The notes below the pieces were generated by a model, which was not told the origin of the DNA, made no database searches, and saw nothing but the letters and a program-made list of their open reading frames with translations. The translations under genes and the position numbers were made by a program. From Candidatus Merdisoma merdipullorum (GTDB lineage: Bacteria > Bacillota > Clostridia > Lachnospirales > Lachnospiraceae), in NCBI GenBank assembly GCA_018715645.1, contig DVLE01000050.1, forward strand, positions 1 to 36,255: a DNA stretch of 36,255 bases, given 5' to 3'. Shown in pieces: positions 25,949 to 34,482 of the stretch. Every line of letters starts with the position of its first letter. Positions within the stretch are counted from its first letter, which is position 1.

Positions 25949-27403
25949 TTATCTGGGCTCCGACGTAAGCATAACGCCCAGTTTCTGAAACGTCTTTTCA
26001 TCCGTATCACTCAGCATCCGGGAAGTATGCACCTGGCTTCCGCGCAGCCGGGGAAGCTGACGGAGAGCCAGATCTGCAAGCTCATTGCTCTCGGAACTCG
26101 CAGAGAGCGCTATCAGAACCTCCTCCATGTGGAGACGCGGATTCCTGCTTCCAAGATAATTTACCTTCAGCTTCTGAATCGGCATAATCACGTTCGGCGT
26201 AATAAGCAGCACATCCCTTTCAATCCCGGCCAGCACCTTCAGGGCTTTGATCAAAAGCGCGGAGCAGGCTCCCATAAGATCGCTGGTCTTTCCGGTAATG
26301 AGCCGCCCGTCAGGCAGTTCCAGCGCCGCCGCCGTATGCCCGGTCTCCTCCGCGCGTCTGAGGGCTGCCGCCACCACCTTCCTGTCCTCTGTTGTCACAC
26401 CGGCCTTGTTCATCAGAAGCTCGATCTTGTAGGCTTCCTCCTCCGTGGCCTTTCCGCGGGCAATATTCACCAGCGTATGATAATACCGGCGTACAATCTC
26501 CTGGCAGGAAGCCTTCCTGCACACCTCGTCGTCAACGATACAGTTGCCGGCCATATTTACGCCCATATCCGTGGGCGACTGATAAGGACAGTCTCCGTAT
26601 ATCTTCATGAAGATCGCCTTCAGCACAGGGAAAATCTCCACATCCCGGTTGTAGTTTACCGTGGTTTTTCCATAGGCTTCCAGGTGATAGGGATCGATCA
26701 TGTTGACATCGTTGAGATCCGCCGTGGCAGCCTCGTAGGCCAGATTCACCGGATGGCTCAGGGGCAGATTCCAAATCGGGAAGGTCTCATACTTTGCATA
26801 GCCTGCGCGCACTCCCCGTTTGTGCTCATGATAAAGCTGAGACAGACAGGTCGCCATCTTTCCGCTTCCCGGCCCCGGCGCCGTGACTACCACCAGAGGC
26901 TTCGTCGTCTCGATATACTCATTATGGCCATACCCCTCCTCACTGACAATCATAGGAATATTGTTCGGGTATCCCGGAATCAGGTAATGGCGGTATACCT
27001 TTACGCCCATCTTCTCCAGACGGCTCTGAAACATCTGCGCGCTGTACTGACCTGCGAAATGAGTAATACACACGCTGCCCACATAGAGATTCTTGGACTC
27101 AAAGATCGCCTTGAGGCGCAGCAGATCAGAATCATAGGTGATTCCCAGATCTCCTCTGACCTTATTCTTCTCAATGTCCTCCGCACTGATCACAATCACT
27201 ATCTCCACCTGATCGGCAAGCTGCATCAGCATCCGCAGCTTGCTGTCCGGCTCAAAGCCCGGAAGCACTCTGGAGGCATGATAATCATCGTAAAGCTTTC
27301 CTCCAAACTCCAGGTACAGTTTATTGTCAAACTGACTGATGCGCTCCCGGATATGCTCCGACTGCATCTTCAGATATTGTTCATTGTCAAATCCTTTTTT
27401 CAT
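25949..27403 (-). CDS. DUF1846 domain-containing protein
   Basis: The 484-aa cytosolic protein belongs to the DUF1846 family, recognised by its N-terminus (KKGFDNEQYLKMQSEHI), the GGKLYDDYHASRVLPGF segment and the P-loop-like APGPGSGKMATC near residue 175. Members are about 490-500 aa with a known fold but no settled function; a nucleotide-binding or transferase role has been suggested by structure only. The ATG at 27403 has GAGGGAG upstream. A 190-bp leader with two strong hairpins separates it from galE on the same strand. The gene is complete, and gene order gives no further clue to its job. Confidence 0.88.
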   Translation of the reverse strand: MKKGFDNEQYLKMQSEHIRERISQFDNKLYLEFGGKLYDDYHASRVLPGFEPDSKLRMLMQLADQVEIVIVISAEDIEKNKVRGDLGITYDSDLLRLKAIFESKNLYVGSVCITHFAGQYSAQMFQSRLEKMGVKVYRHYLIPGYPNNIPMIVSEEGYGHNEYIETTKPLVVVTAPGPGSGKMATCLSQLYHEHKRGVRAGYAKYETFPIWNLPLSHPVNLAYEAATADLNDVNMIDPYHLEAYGKTTVNYNRDVEIFPVLKAIFMKIYGDCPYQSPTDMGVNMAGNCIVDDEVCRKASCQEIVRRYYHTLVNIARGKATEEEAYKIELLMNKAGVTTEDRKVVAAALRRAEETGHTAAALELPDGRLITGKTSDLMGACSALLIKALKVLAGIERDVLLITPNVIMPIQKLKVNYLGSRNPRLHMEEVLIALSASSESNELADLALRQLPRLRGSQVHTSRMLSDTDEKTFQKLGVMLTSEPR

Positions 27404-27452
27404 TCGTCATATCTCCCTCAGCAAAATTTGTATATTTTCCAAACAGATTCAT

Positions 27453-27550
27453 ACCCTCGGCCGGTCGGACGCATACGCTTCCTGCCAACCGAGGGTAGTT
27501 ATTTCATACAGGCTCCCTTAATCGACGCAGGCATATCCGCCAATTAAGGC
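27453..27550 (-). promoter_or_regulatory. Structured leader upstream of the DUF1846 gene (two 12-bp hairpins)
   Basis: Minus-strand RNA can form CCTTAATTGGCG/CGTCGATTAAGG (27538-27549 with 27516-27527) and ACCCTCGGTTGG/CCGGCCGAGGGT (27485-27496 with 27453-27464), each about 12 bp. The non-Watson-Crick positions are G-U on the minus strand but would be A-C on the plus strand, so the structure belongs to the minus-strand transcript. Neither is followed by a T-run. This may be a cis-regulatory leader or galE 3' structure; I do not recognise the family. Confidence 0.5.
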
Positions 27551-27595
27551 AAATCAATAAGAAAGACATCTGCCGCAAAGTTCTCCCCGCAGCGC

Positions 27596-28615
27596 TCAGT
27601 CCGCATAACCATTGGGATTCATAGTCTGCCATCTCCAGGAATCCTCGCACATCTCCTCGATTCCATACTGGGCTTCCCAGCCAAGCTCCGCCTTCGCTTT
27701 GGACGGATCCGCGTAGCAGGTGGCAATATCTCCCGGCCTTCTCTCCATAATGACATAGGGAAGTTTTTTGCCGCAGGCTTTTTCAAATGCGTGAACCACA
27801 TCCAGCACACTGTATCCCTTGCCTGTGCCAAGATTGTAAATCAGCACGCCGCCTTCTGATTTTTCCATCTTCTGAATAGCCGCCACATGGCCCTTTGCCA
27901 GATCCACCACATGAATATAATCACGCACGCCGGTTCCATCGGGAGTATCGTAATCATTGCCAAACACGCGCACATATTCCAGTTTTCCGATAGCGACCTG
28001 AGATACGTACGGCACCAGATTGTTCGGGATTCCTTTGGGATCCTCTCCGATGAGACCGCTCTTGTGCGCTCCGATCGGATTGAAGTAACGAAGCAGAATT
28101 ACCTTCCATTCCGGGTCAGACACCCAGATGTCCTCCAGCACCTGCTCCAGCATACTTTTAGTCTGTCCATAAGGATTTGTACATTTTCCCTTGGGACACT
28201 CCTCCGTGATCGGTACAAAAGCCGGATCGCCGTATACCGTAGCCGAAGAACTGAATACAATATTTTTCACACCATGCTTACGCATAACATCACAGAGGAC
28301 GAGCGTACCGGCAATGTTATTATAGTAATATTCGATGGGCTTTGCTACGGATTCTCCCACAGCCTTCAGGCCTGCAAAATGAATCACGGACTCTATCTTT
28401 TCCTTTTCAAAAATCGCGTTCAGCGCTTCCCTGTCCAGAATATCAGCTTCATAGAACGTCACACGCTTTCCTGTGATCTGCTCCACGCGCTCTACAGCCT
28501 TCTTACTGGAGTTATAAAGATTGTCCACTACCACAACCTCATACCCCGCATCCAGTAGCTCTACACAGGTGTGGCTTCCGATAAAGCCAGCGCCGCCTGT
28601 CACCAAAATTGCCAT
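27596..28615 (-). CDS. galE: UDP-glucose 4-epimerase
   Basis: The 339-aa extended SDR interconverts UDP-glucose and UDP-galactose, and in some members UDP-GlcNAc and UDP-GalNAc. The NAD-binding GGAGFIGSH (8-16), the catalytic Ser in the SSSATVYG segment and the YGQTK (YxxxK) are all intact. Start ATG 28615 is chosen because AGGAGG lies 8 bp upstream, although the frame is open further. Because Pel is a GalNAc-rich polymer in Pseudomonas, whose cluster relies on a UDP-GlcNAc epimerase, a GalE 4 kb from the pel operon may supply precursor. That link is inference, and substrate range cannot be read from the sequence. Confidence 0.95.
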   Translation of the reverse strand: MAILVTGGAGFIGSHTCVELLDAGYEVVVVDNLYNSSKKAVERVEQITGKRVTFYEADILDREALNAIFEKEKIESVIHFAGLKAVGESVAKPIEYYYNNIAGTLVLCDVMRKHGVKNIVFSSSATVYGDPAFVPITEECPKGKCTNPYGQTKSMLEQVLEDIWVSDPEWKVILLRYFNPIGAHKSGLIGEDPKGIPNNLVPYVSQVAIGKLEYVRVFGNDYDTPDGTGVRDYIHVVDLAKGHVAAIQKMEKSEGGVLIYNLGTGKGYSVLDVVHAFEKACGKKLPYVIMERRPGDIATCYADPSKAKAELGWEAQYGIEEMCEDSWRWQTMNPNGYAD

Positions 28616-28683
28616 ACATCCATCCTCCTGATTCTCATTTTCCGGCGGGAACTTTTCTTCTCCGCCTTCGTGCCTCCCTGATA

Positions 28684-28712
28684 AATATATCATGCTTTCC
28701 CTGTCGGCGCAA
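28684..28712 (-). promoter_or_regulatory. galE: Candidate galE promoter
   Basis: Minus-strand TTGCGC (28707-28712) and TATATT (28684-28689), 17 bp apart, lie about 70 bp before the galE ATG. The -35 is weak. Confidence 0.5.
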
Positions 28713-28810
28713 GGGCGAACCCTGCTGCGGATGAAAGGAACAGGGAGAGCGCCCAGATACAGATTAAGATTTTGTTAATACTGATAGCGCATTTATGCGG
28801 GTTTCATGGC

Positions 28811-28840
28811 ATTTGTTACTAATTTGTTACTATTTGTACC
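28811..28840. repeat. Tandem 11-bp direct repeats near the host-prophage boundary
   Basis: ATTTGTTACTA occurs at 28811-28821 and 28822-28832, followed by a partial third copy ATTTGTACC (28832-28840). It lies where the GC-richer host sequence changes to AT-rich phage-like sequence. Short tandem repeats of this kind can be integrase arm sites in an att region, but no partner site is in view. The rest of 28713-28925 shows only an uncertain 62-codon frame at 28865-29053. Confidence 0.35.
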
Positions 28841-28925
28841 TGTTATTAAGGAGATGTCTTTTATATGTTGAGCTTAATTCTTGTCGAAATTTGCGGAATT
28901 GAATCAGAAAACGAACGCCAGTTTC

Positions 28926-28953
28926 TTGATTTTTTTTCAAAACGCGTTATAAT
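28926..28953 (+). promoter_or_regulatory. Promoter for the small protein-GNAT pair
   Basis: TTGATT (28926-28931) and TATAAT (28948-28953) are 16 bp apart, about 155 bp upstream of the small protein ATG. Confidence 0.65.
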
Positions 28954-29107
28954 AAAAATACAGAAAGATCTGTTTGATGTTTTTATTCTACACCACGGTT
29001 CGACAGAAATTGCACCACCTGTTTGCTATTATTATTGCAGAAAGGCGGTGTAAGTTGTTATGGAGAAAAAAGGAACATCAACGCAAACAAAAGAGGAGGA
29101 AGGTACA

Positions 29108-29242
29108 ATGGCAGCCACTGTAAAGAATTATGTCTACGAGGTAAAGGGCGCAGACAGTAAAAGAATTTTGGAGCAGCCAGCAGTGAGCAAATCATTCCTC
29201 AAGGAATGTAAAAAAGTAGCACAGAAGTACCGCAAGAAATGA
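29108..29242 (+). CDS. Small basic protein, 44 aa, upstream of a GNAT gene
   Basis: The frame encodes a 44-residue lysine-rich protein starting MAATVKNYVYEVKG and ending KKVAQKYRKK. It is open further up to an ATG at 29060, but the strong GAGGAGGAAGG directly before ATG 29108 fixes the likely start. It has a short beta-prone N-terminal half and a basic helical C-terminal half. It ends 1 bp before the GNAT start, so the two are surely co-transcribed. I do not recognise the family. Small DNA-binding antitoxins pair with GNAT toxins in some systems, but no ribbon-helix-helix motif is evident here. Confidence 0.65.
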   Translation: MAATVKNYVYEVKGADSKRILEQPAVSKSFLKECKKVAQKYRKK

Positions 29243-29243
29243 A

Positions 29244-29780
29244 ATGTCGATATACCGAACATTAATGACTGCTGAACATGCTCCAATAAGCCGAGGGTTT
29301 CAAGTAAACCCTGAGCATTGCAACAATCCTGGCCATTATGAAACTTACATAAGTCAGGATTGTTTTGCTGATCAGAAACAAGGAATGGGCGTAACCCATG
29401 CTTTTATTGATGAAGATGAAAACAGCGGAACAAAGAAAATCGCAGGATATATAACGCTTCGCGGAAGTTCTTTAATTATGGAAAGCGGAGAAGATTATAA
29501 ACTTGGATATCCCGCTTTGGAAATTTCAGAGCTGGCGGTAGATAAGGATTATGAGAATCAAGGCTTAGGCACAGAAATGGTTAAGTTCGCCATTGGTGAA
29601 GCTGTTGAATTAAATGAAGAACGCATTGGATTTCAATATGTTATTCTATGTGCCGATCCCGAAGCTGTTGGATTTTATCAAAAGTTAGGATTCAACAGTA
29701 TCCGTCAACTTCAGGAAATACCAAGAGAACATAGAAACAGTTCATGTGTTCCAATGATGATGAAAATTGCTACCGTATAA
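29244..29780 (+). CDS. GNAT family N-acetyltransferase
   Basis: The 178-aa protein has the GNAT acetyl-CoA fold: ISELAVDKDYENQGLGTEMV near residues 95-115 is strand 4 plus motif A with the Q-x-G-x-G/A-type loop (NQGLGT), and ADPEAVGFYQKLGFN near 138-152 is motif B with the usual FYxKLGF. It would transfer an acetyl group to an amine on a small molecule, protein or charged tRNA; the substrate is not evident. Its AT-rich codon use resembles the neighbouring phage genes more than galE or pyrG, so it may be prophage cargo. It forms a pair with the 44-aa gene just upstream and converges on the 1551-aa virion-type gene across a shared terminator. Confidence 0.85.
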   Translation: MSIYRTLMTAEHAPISRGFQVNPEHCNNPGHYETYISQDCFADQKQGMGVTHAFIDEDENSGTKKIAGYITLRGSSLIMESGEDYKLGYPALEISELAVDKDYENQGLGTEMVKFAIGEAVELNEERIGFQYVILCADPEAVGFYQKLGFNSIRQLQEIPREHRNSSCVPMMMKIATV

Positions 29781-29815
29781 AAATAAGGCCCCGGTTTGTT
29801 CCGGAGCCTTATTTT
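29780..29815. terminator. Bidirectional terminator between GNAT and the large phage gene
   Basis: AAAATAAGGCCCCGG (29780-29794) pairs with CCGGAGCCTTATTTT (29801-29815) with one mismatch and a 6-nt loop, with T-runs on both strands. It overlaps the last base of the GNAT stop codon and the stop codon of the minus-strand gene. Confidence 0.9.
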
Positions 29816-32800
29816 TATGAGTACGGATTTTTCTTCCAAGAAGGATTGTACATATGCCAATAATATGCCTTCTGTAACCTCGTAAGATTTGTAGAATCGA
29901 GATACGCTTGGGCTTCATCTTGTGTAAGGGAACCGTTACCACTTGTATCTGCACCTGATTTGAATGTCAAATACTGCACCAGTCCGGTCGCTCCCTGTTC
30001 CTGGTAAATATCATATAGTTTCGCATTGTTATCGCTCATATCCTTTCCGACCACATATTGAAGCGCAATCGCGTTTGAAAGACTATAAAGATCCGATACC
30101 ATATCTGCCTGATTAGATTGTAAAAGGCCAGTGGAATTCTGTCTCAACGCCTCAATCAATTCATAAGATGTTTCCCCAGCAATTCGCTGTGCTTCTGAAT
30201 ACTCCTCGCCCGTCATACGCTGGCCACCCCCATAATTACGCGATATGCTTTGTGGAAGTACGCCTGCTTCTCCTGTGCTATTATACAACTCCTGCAAATA
30301 ATTGTCATTTGGAGTCGTCCTATCTTCCGAATAATATCCAGGGCTAAAAAACTGATATGCCAGATTTCCCAGGAGGCCGCCTCCGCCCTGAAAATTCTCT
30401 TGCGTCCGGCCCCAGGCGTCCCGGTATTCCGGTGCATCATCGGACAGGAAGGGAATCTTATTCCTTGTGCTATTTACAGTGTATTCCAGCTCACCGGCCG
30501 CACCAGTAGAGTCAGAGTAAGAGGTCCGGCGTGTATTATCAATAGCACGCGCTGTCGCACCTAAAAATGATGGAATGCCTTGCGTAAAATATCCAGTCAA
30601 AGCGTTTGTGGCTGCCAATGTAAGTCTTTCCGTATCATCTTCTGCATATTGCGCAGCACTTAAAGCATCGCTAACTCCACTCATCATAGTTGTTTCAACG
30701 ATTGGATCTGCCATGCTGGCAAATGCGCTTATTAAATCGCCTGCTCCTAATCCACCGTTTGCTTCATGTTCTTTCTGGAGTTCCACTCCTACTAATAAAG
30801 GCAGTATAGACGGGGCCGCCCAATCTATTGTATAACTACTCCCATCCCCCAAAACAAGAGAATAATTCTGCGCACCCTGAAGCTCATCGAAACTTGCTTG
30901 ATCAGCATCTTGCTTTCCAGTTCCTCTTATTATTCCCTTTGAGCCAAGATACCCACCCAGTGCCATTATTCCAGTGCCAGTTAATCCAGATGCAAGGCCG
31001 TCCAAAACTTCCGAAGCCGTAAATGCCCCGTCTTTCACAGAACGAAAAAGTTTTATTGCAGTAGGAATAAAGTTCGCCGGCGAATATCTGAGCGCTGATA
31101 TAACAATATTACTGGGAGTTTTCTTGAAAGGCATAATACCTTCCACTAGCGCACTTATAGCCTTCGCTCCGCTTCCTCCCTCATTTAAAGTATTACTGAA
31201 TTGAGTAATAGCTTTCGCAAATGCGTTGTCCTCATGAAAAGTCGCTCTCTGGGCTTCCTTGATGGCAAACTCCCTGCCGCGCTGCACAAGGCTCTGGACA
31301 GCTTCATCAGCAGAATTCAACGCATCAGCTCCGAGACCATTCGCTTTCAGGTATCCGGCCAGACTCGTACTGTACTTTGCTTTCAATCCCAGCCAGTCCT
31401 CCGCTTCCAGAAGGCCGCTGTTTTTATCTGCCAGCCACTGGATTGCTCTGCCCGGACCACTTCGGAAGGCCTTGGCCTGCCCTTTGATTCCGCCGGTCAC
31501 ATTGTACTTGCTACCCGATAAAGCCCTGTATGCTACATTCTCTGCATCATCAGCGGCCGCACTTATCAGTCCCCGGTCTGTCCCGCTCAGAGGATTCAGC
31601 GCAGATCTAGTCCTCTGTATGCCATTCGGGGCGATACGGTCAAGAGCCGCCTCCATAGCGGCCGCCAGATTATTTTTCACGCCGGAAACCACGTTCATGC
31701 CGACGTTTCCGATTAGATTTCTCTCATGCGTCGCAGGCTTGCTCAGCATAGACAGATACCGCCACGCATCCCATTTATCTCGCCAACTTGATGTCGTGAC
31801 TTCATTTGCCAGCAGCGCATAGGCTCTTTCCTCAAGATTCACCCGCCGGCGGCTGTTCTCAGGGAATTTATTGGCTTCATCGAAAATGGAAATCACCTGG
31901 TCGATAGTCTCGTCAGAAATTCCATACTGCTGTGTAGCCAGGATAGAATTTACCATGCCCTCCACCTGATCGGCATATCCATTCTGAAGAAGTCTGGCAA
32001 TTTCCGTGGCATCCTCAGTATCGACTTTTCCTGAAATGCTTGACTGACTGATTATGTCGTTGACGGCCTTCTGAATCTCATCTCCATCCACAACAGTCCG
32101 GCTCTGAAGCATCTCATCCAAACGGCCCAGGATTTCATCTGTAACGCGCTTTGCCTCTTTTGCATCATTCGGAGAAGCGGCCGCCCAATCTTTAATCTCC
32201 GCATCAAGGATATTTTGAGCTTTGGCAATCGCTCCTTCTGCCGTCCGGGAATATTTTTCAAGGGCCTGCAGCCGCACACCGGCATCATGGCCTTCGCTGG
32301 CAATTTTACGGGCAATTTCACGTACAGCGTCGTGATCCCCGGAATCTGCAGCACTTTTGAGCAGCATCATACCGCCGTCAAAGTCCTGCGCGGTCTTCCA
32401 GTTTGAAGACATGAGCCGGTCCGTTTCGCCGACGAAATCTTTTGAAAAAGCTTCCTTCGCCGCACGGATACTTTCATCCTCAGTTACCGTCCTGAAATTC
32501 ATCCGTCCGGACTCTATTTCTTCTCGAAGAATTGCCTGCATCTCCGGATTATTCTTGACAATATCAGAATTTTTCAGGGTGTTTGTTGCTGTCCGCGTGA
32601 CATACTCTCCATTTTGAGCCATTCTTCCCTGATAATCAATATTCGTATTGTTTCCACGGAAGAACTGCTCTGAACCTGCTGAAACCTGCTCCCAAAGGTC
32701 TTCCGATGTTTCACCAGAATTATTCTGTGGGCGGTACGCCAACCTGTCCGCGCTGCGCTCAAAAGTACTAATAGGATTTGATATGCTTTCAGACACATCG

Positions 32801-34470
32801 TCAATATCTTTGAGTTGTGGGATGCTTTGAAAGTTTCCCTTACCTTCAAAAATATCATCAAACTGCTGCCGTGCATCTTCCACAAGATCGCTGATTCCGG
32901 GATACTCCCGGCCGTATGTATATGTTGTCCCTGCACGTTTCCGAGCGCCGCTTTTTGTAAAAGTGCCTCCCTCCGTATATGTGCGCCCCTGCAACGCCTC
33001 ATCAAGCCTTCCAAGCGCACGGCTGGCATTGTCGGCAGCCTGCATAGATCCGGTATTCTCAAATTCCACAATGTTTGTTCTAAATGAATCTAAATCATTC
33101 AAAAGGGTATCATCGCCATACATCCGCACTAGCTTTGATACCTCATTGTCCAACTTGCTGAAAGAAGAATTTTTTGGAACTGAAGTCTTCGGCATAGACG
33201 TAATTTTCTTTGGCGCTTCCGCAAAATCTAAAGCATCCATCTCATTCACATTCGACATGTCGATAAAATCCTCTGTCTGACGGACCGCTGTCTCCGGGAT
33301 TGCATCTGCGACCGCTCTGGATGCTGTTTCTGCCGTGTTATCGCTTGATTTGGCAACCTGTTCGCCCAGGGTTGATAAATCGCCCATTTGCGCAATTCTA
33401 TCTCTTAAATATGGAATTTCCATATTGTCTACTGATGTCCTGCGGAGTCTATTTAATGCCGCTGATGCCGTCATACCAAGCATCTCGCCGCCAGCATTAA
33501 GAGCAAGATTCTGTAAAGTGCTTTCCGTCGCCAGCCCTGCGACATCTCCGGCAGAAGCTCCATTCTCAACAGCATCAACCATCCGAGGTACAGTATCCAA
33601 ACTTATATCCAGCATCATATCGCCAAGAACATTCTGGATATGCTTAGCACCTTCTTGTACTGCTGCTTGGCTCATTTGCCCTCTAGTAGCCGCATTCGCC
33701 AGTGTACTCGCAGCCTGTCCGGTCATATTACCAAGAGCAGGAATAGCATTGACAAATTGTGAACCAAGATAATATCCTGCCAAATTTCCACCAAGAGAAC
33801 CTATGGTTGATGCAACCTTATGTTCCTCATTCAGATCATCAACCTCATCTGCAAGTTGTTCGGAATCAACAAGATCTGTTCCCAGCAAAGGATCAACATA
33901 CTTATCAACTGCCCCGGCAAATTGCTTCGCCCCAGGGAAATTATATAGAGCATTTTTTACGAATGCTTCTACGCTTCCCGTTTCTCTGTTTTCACTTCGT
34001 TGCACACTTTGATCTTGTGTAGCATATGACACAAAATTGTCAAAATCATCGCCTGTCAGTTCCGTTCCTCCAGGAAGAACTACCTTCGTTGCATAGTTTC
34101 CACCGGCTTCCGCTGTAGATTTAGAAATAGCGTCACTGATCGATTCCATTTCTTTCACTTCAGCATCAGTCATTTGATAATTTTTCTGCGTGTATTTCCG
34201 AATACGCTCAAGAATCTGATCGTCAGACAGATTACCAGATGCTCCTCTGCTTTGTGTTTTGGATCTCGTACTAGAAGCGGAAGGGGTAGGGCTTGCCTGC
34301 CCTACCCCTGACTGTTTCGGCTTACTTCTTGAGATAACGGCGTCAACATCTGCGGTCGTGTAAGAACGGCCCGTTCCTGCCTCTCTCGCGTAGCCTCCTT
34401 TTTTATTTTCTGCAAGATTGCTACTGCCTGCGATAATCTTTTCAACATCTTTCGCCGTATATCTCGCCAT
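29815..34470 (-). CDS. Very large phage virion/polyvalent-type protein (1551 aa)
   Basis: The N-terminus carries two short repeats (RYTAKDVEKIIAGS and SYTTADVDAVISRS), and long helical, Ala/Asp-rich regions follow. A region around residues 1120-1220 (PFKKTPSNIVISALRYSP, then Gly/Ala-rich hydrophobic helices) resembles, from memory, large polyvalent protein-associated (LPD) modules in phage proteins. A canonical EF-hand loop, DTSGNGSLTQDE (1508-1519), lies near the C-terminus. There is no signal peptide or catalytic motif I can name. Size, gene order and composition suggest an internal virion or ejection protein rather than an enzyme. AGGAGG precedes the ATG, which is 12 bp after the 355-aa gene stop. 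Confidence 0.7.
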   Translation of the reverse strand: MARYTAKDVEKIIAGSSNLAENKKGGYAREAGTGRSYTTADVDAVISRSKPKQSGVGQASPTPSASSTRSKTQSRGASGNLSDDQILERIRKYTQKNYQMTDAEVKEMESISDAISKSTAEAGGNYATKVVLPGGTELTGDDFDNFVSYATQDQSVQRSENRETGSVEAFVKNALYNFPGAKQFAGAVDKYVDPLLGTDLVDSEQLADEVDDLNEEHKVASTIGSLGGNLAGYYLGSQFVNAIPALGNMTGQAASTLANAATRGQMSQAAVQEGAKHIQNVLGDMMLDISLDTVPRMVDAVENGASAGDVAGLATESTLQNLALNAGGEMLGMTASAALNRLRRTSVDNMEIPYLRDRIAQMGDLSTLGEQVAKSSDNTAETASRAVADAIPETAVRQTEDFIDMSNVNEMDALDFAEAPKKITSMPKTSVPKNSSFSKLDNEVSKLVRMYGDDTLLNDLDSFRTNIVEFENTGSMQAADNASRALGRLDEALQGRTYTEGGTFTKSGARKRAGTTYTYGREYPGISDLVEDARQQFDDIFEGKGNFQSIPQLKDIDDVSESISNPISTFERSADRLAYRPQNNSGETSEDLWEQVSAGSEQFFRGNNTNIDYQGRMAQNGEYVTRTATNTLKNSDIVKNNPEMQAILREEIESGRMNFRTVTEDESIRAAKEAFSKDFVGETDRLMSSNWKTAQDFDGGMMLLKSAADSGDHDAVREIARKIASEGHDAGVRLQALEKYSRTAEGAIAKAQNILDAEIKDWAAASPNDAKEAKRVTDEILGRLDEMLQSRTVVDGDEIQKAVNDIISQSSISGKVDTEDATEIARLLQNGYADQVEGMVNSILATQQYGISDETIDQVISIFDEANKFPENSRRRVNLEERAYALLANEVTTSSWRDKWDAWRYLSMLSKPATHERNLIGNVGMNVVSGVKNNLAAAMEAALDRIAPNGIQRTRSALNPLSGTDRGLISAAADDAENVAYRALSGSKYNVTGGIKGQAKAFRSGPGRAIQWLADKNSGLLEAEDWLGLKAKYSTSLAGYLKANGLGADALNSADEAVQSLVQRGREFAIKEAQRATFHEDNAFAKAITQFSNTLNEGGSGAKAISALVEGIMPFKKTPSNIVISALRYSPANFIPTAIKLFRSVKDGAFTASEVLDGLASGLTGTGIMALGGYLGSKGIIRGTGKQDADQASFDELQGAQNYSLVLGDGSSYTIDWAAPSILPLLVGVELQKEHEANGGLGAGDLISAFASMADPIVETTMMSGVSDALSAAQYAEDDTERLTLAATNALTGYFTQGIPSFLGATARAIDNTRRTSYSDSTGAAGELEYTVNSTRNKIPFLSDDAPEYRDAWGRTQENFQGGGGLLGNLAYQFFSPGYYSEDRTTPNDNYLQELYNSTGEAGVLPQSISRNYGGGQRMTGEEYSEAQRIAGETSYELIEALRQNSTGLLQSNQADMVSDLYSLSNAIALQYVVGKDMSDNNAKLYDIYQEQGATGLVQYLTFKSGADTSGNGSLTQDEAQAYLDSTNLTRLQKAYYWHMYNPSWKKNPYS

Positions 34471-34482
34471 GCTTTATCCTCC

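Noticed and set aside
28811-28840. Tandem repeats considered as a CRISPR array
   Set aside because: Units are 11 bp without spacers; no CRISPR array or cas gene is visible anywhere in the window.
28865-29053. 62-codon plus-strand frame upstream of the small protein
   Set aside because: It has an AAGGAG at long spacing, but it spans the TTGATT/TATAAT promoter and shows no recognisable sequence; kept only as a remote possibility.
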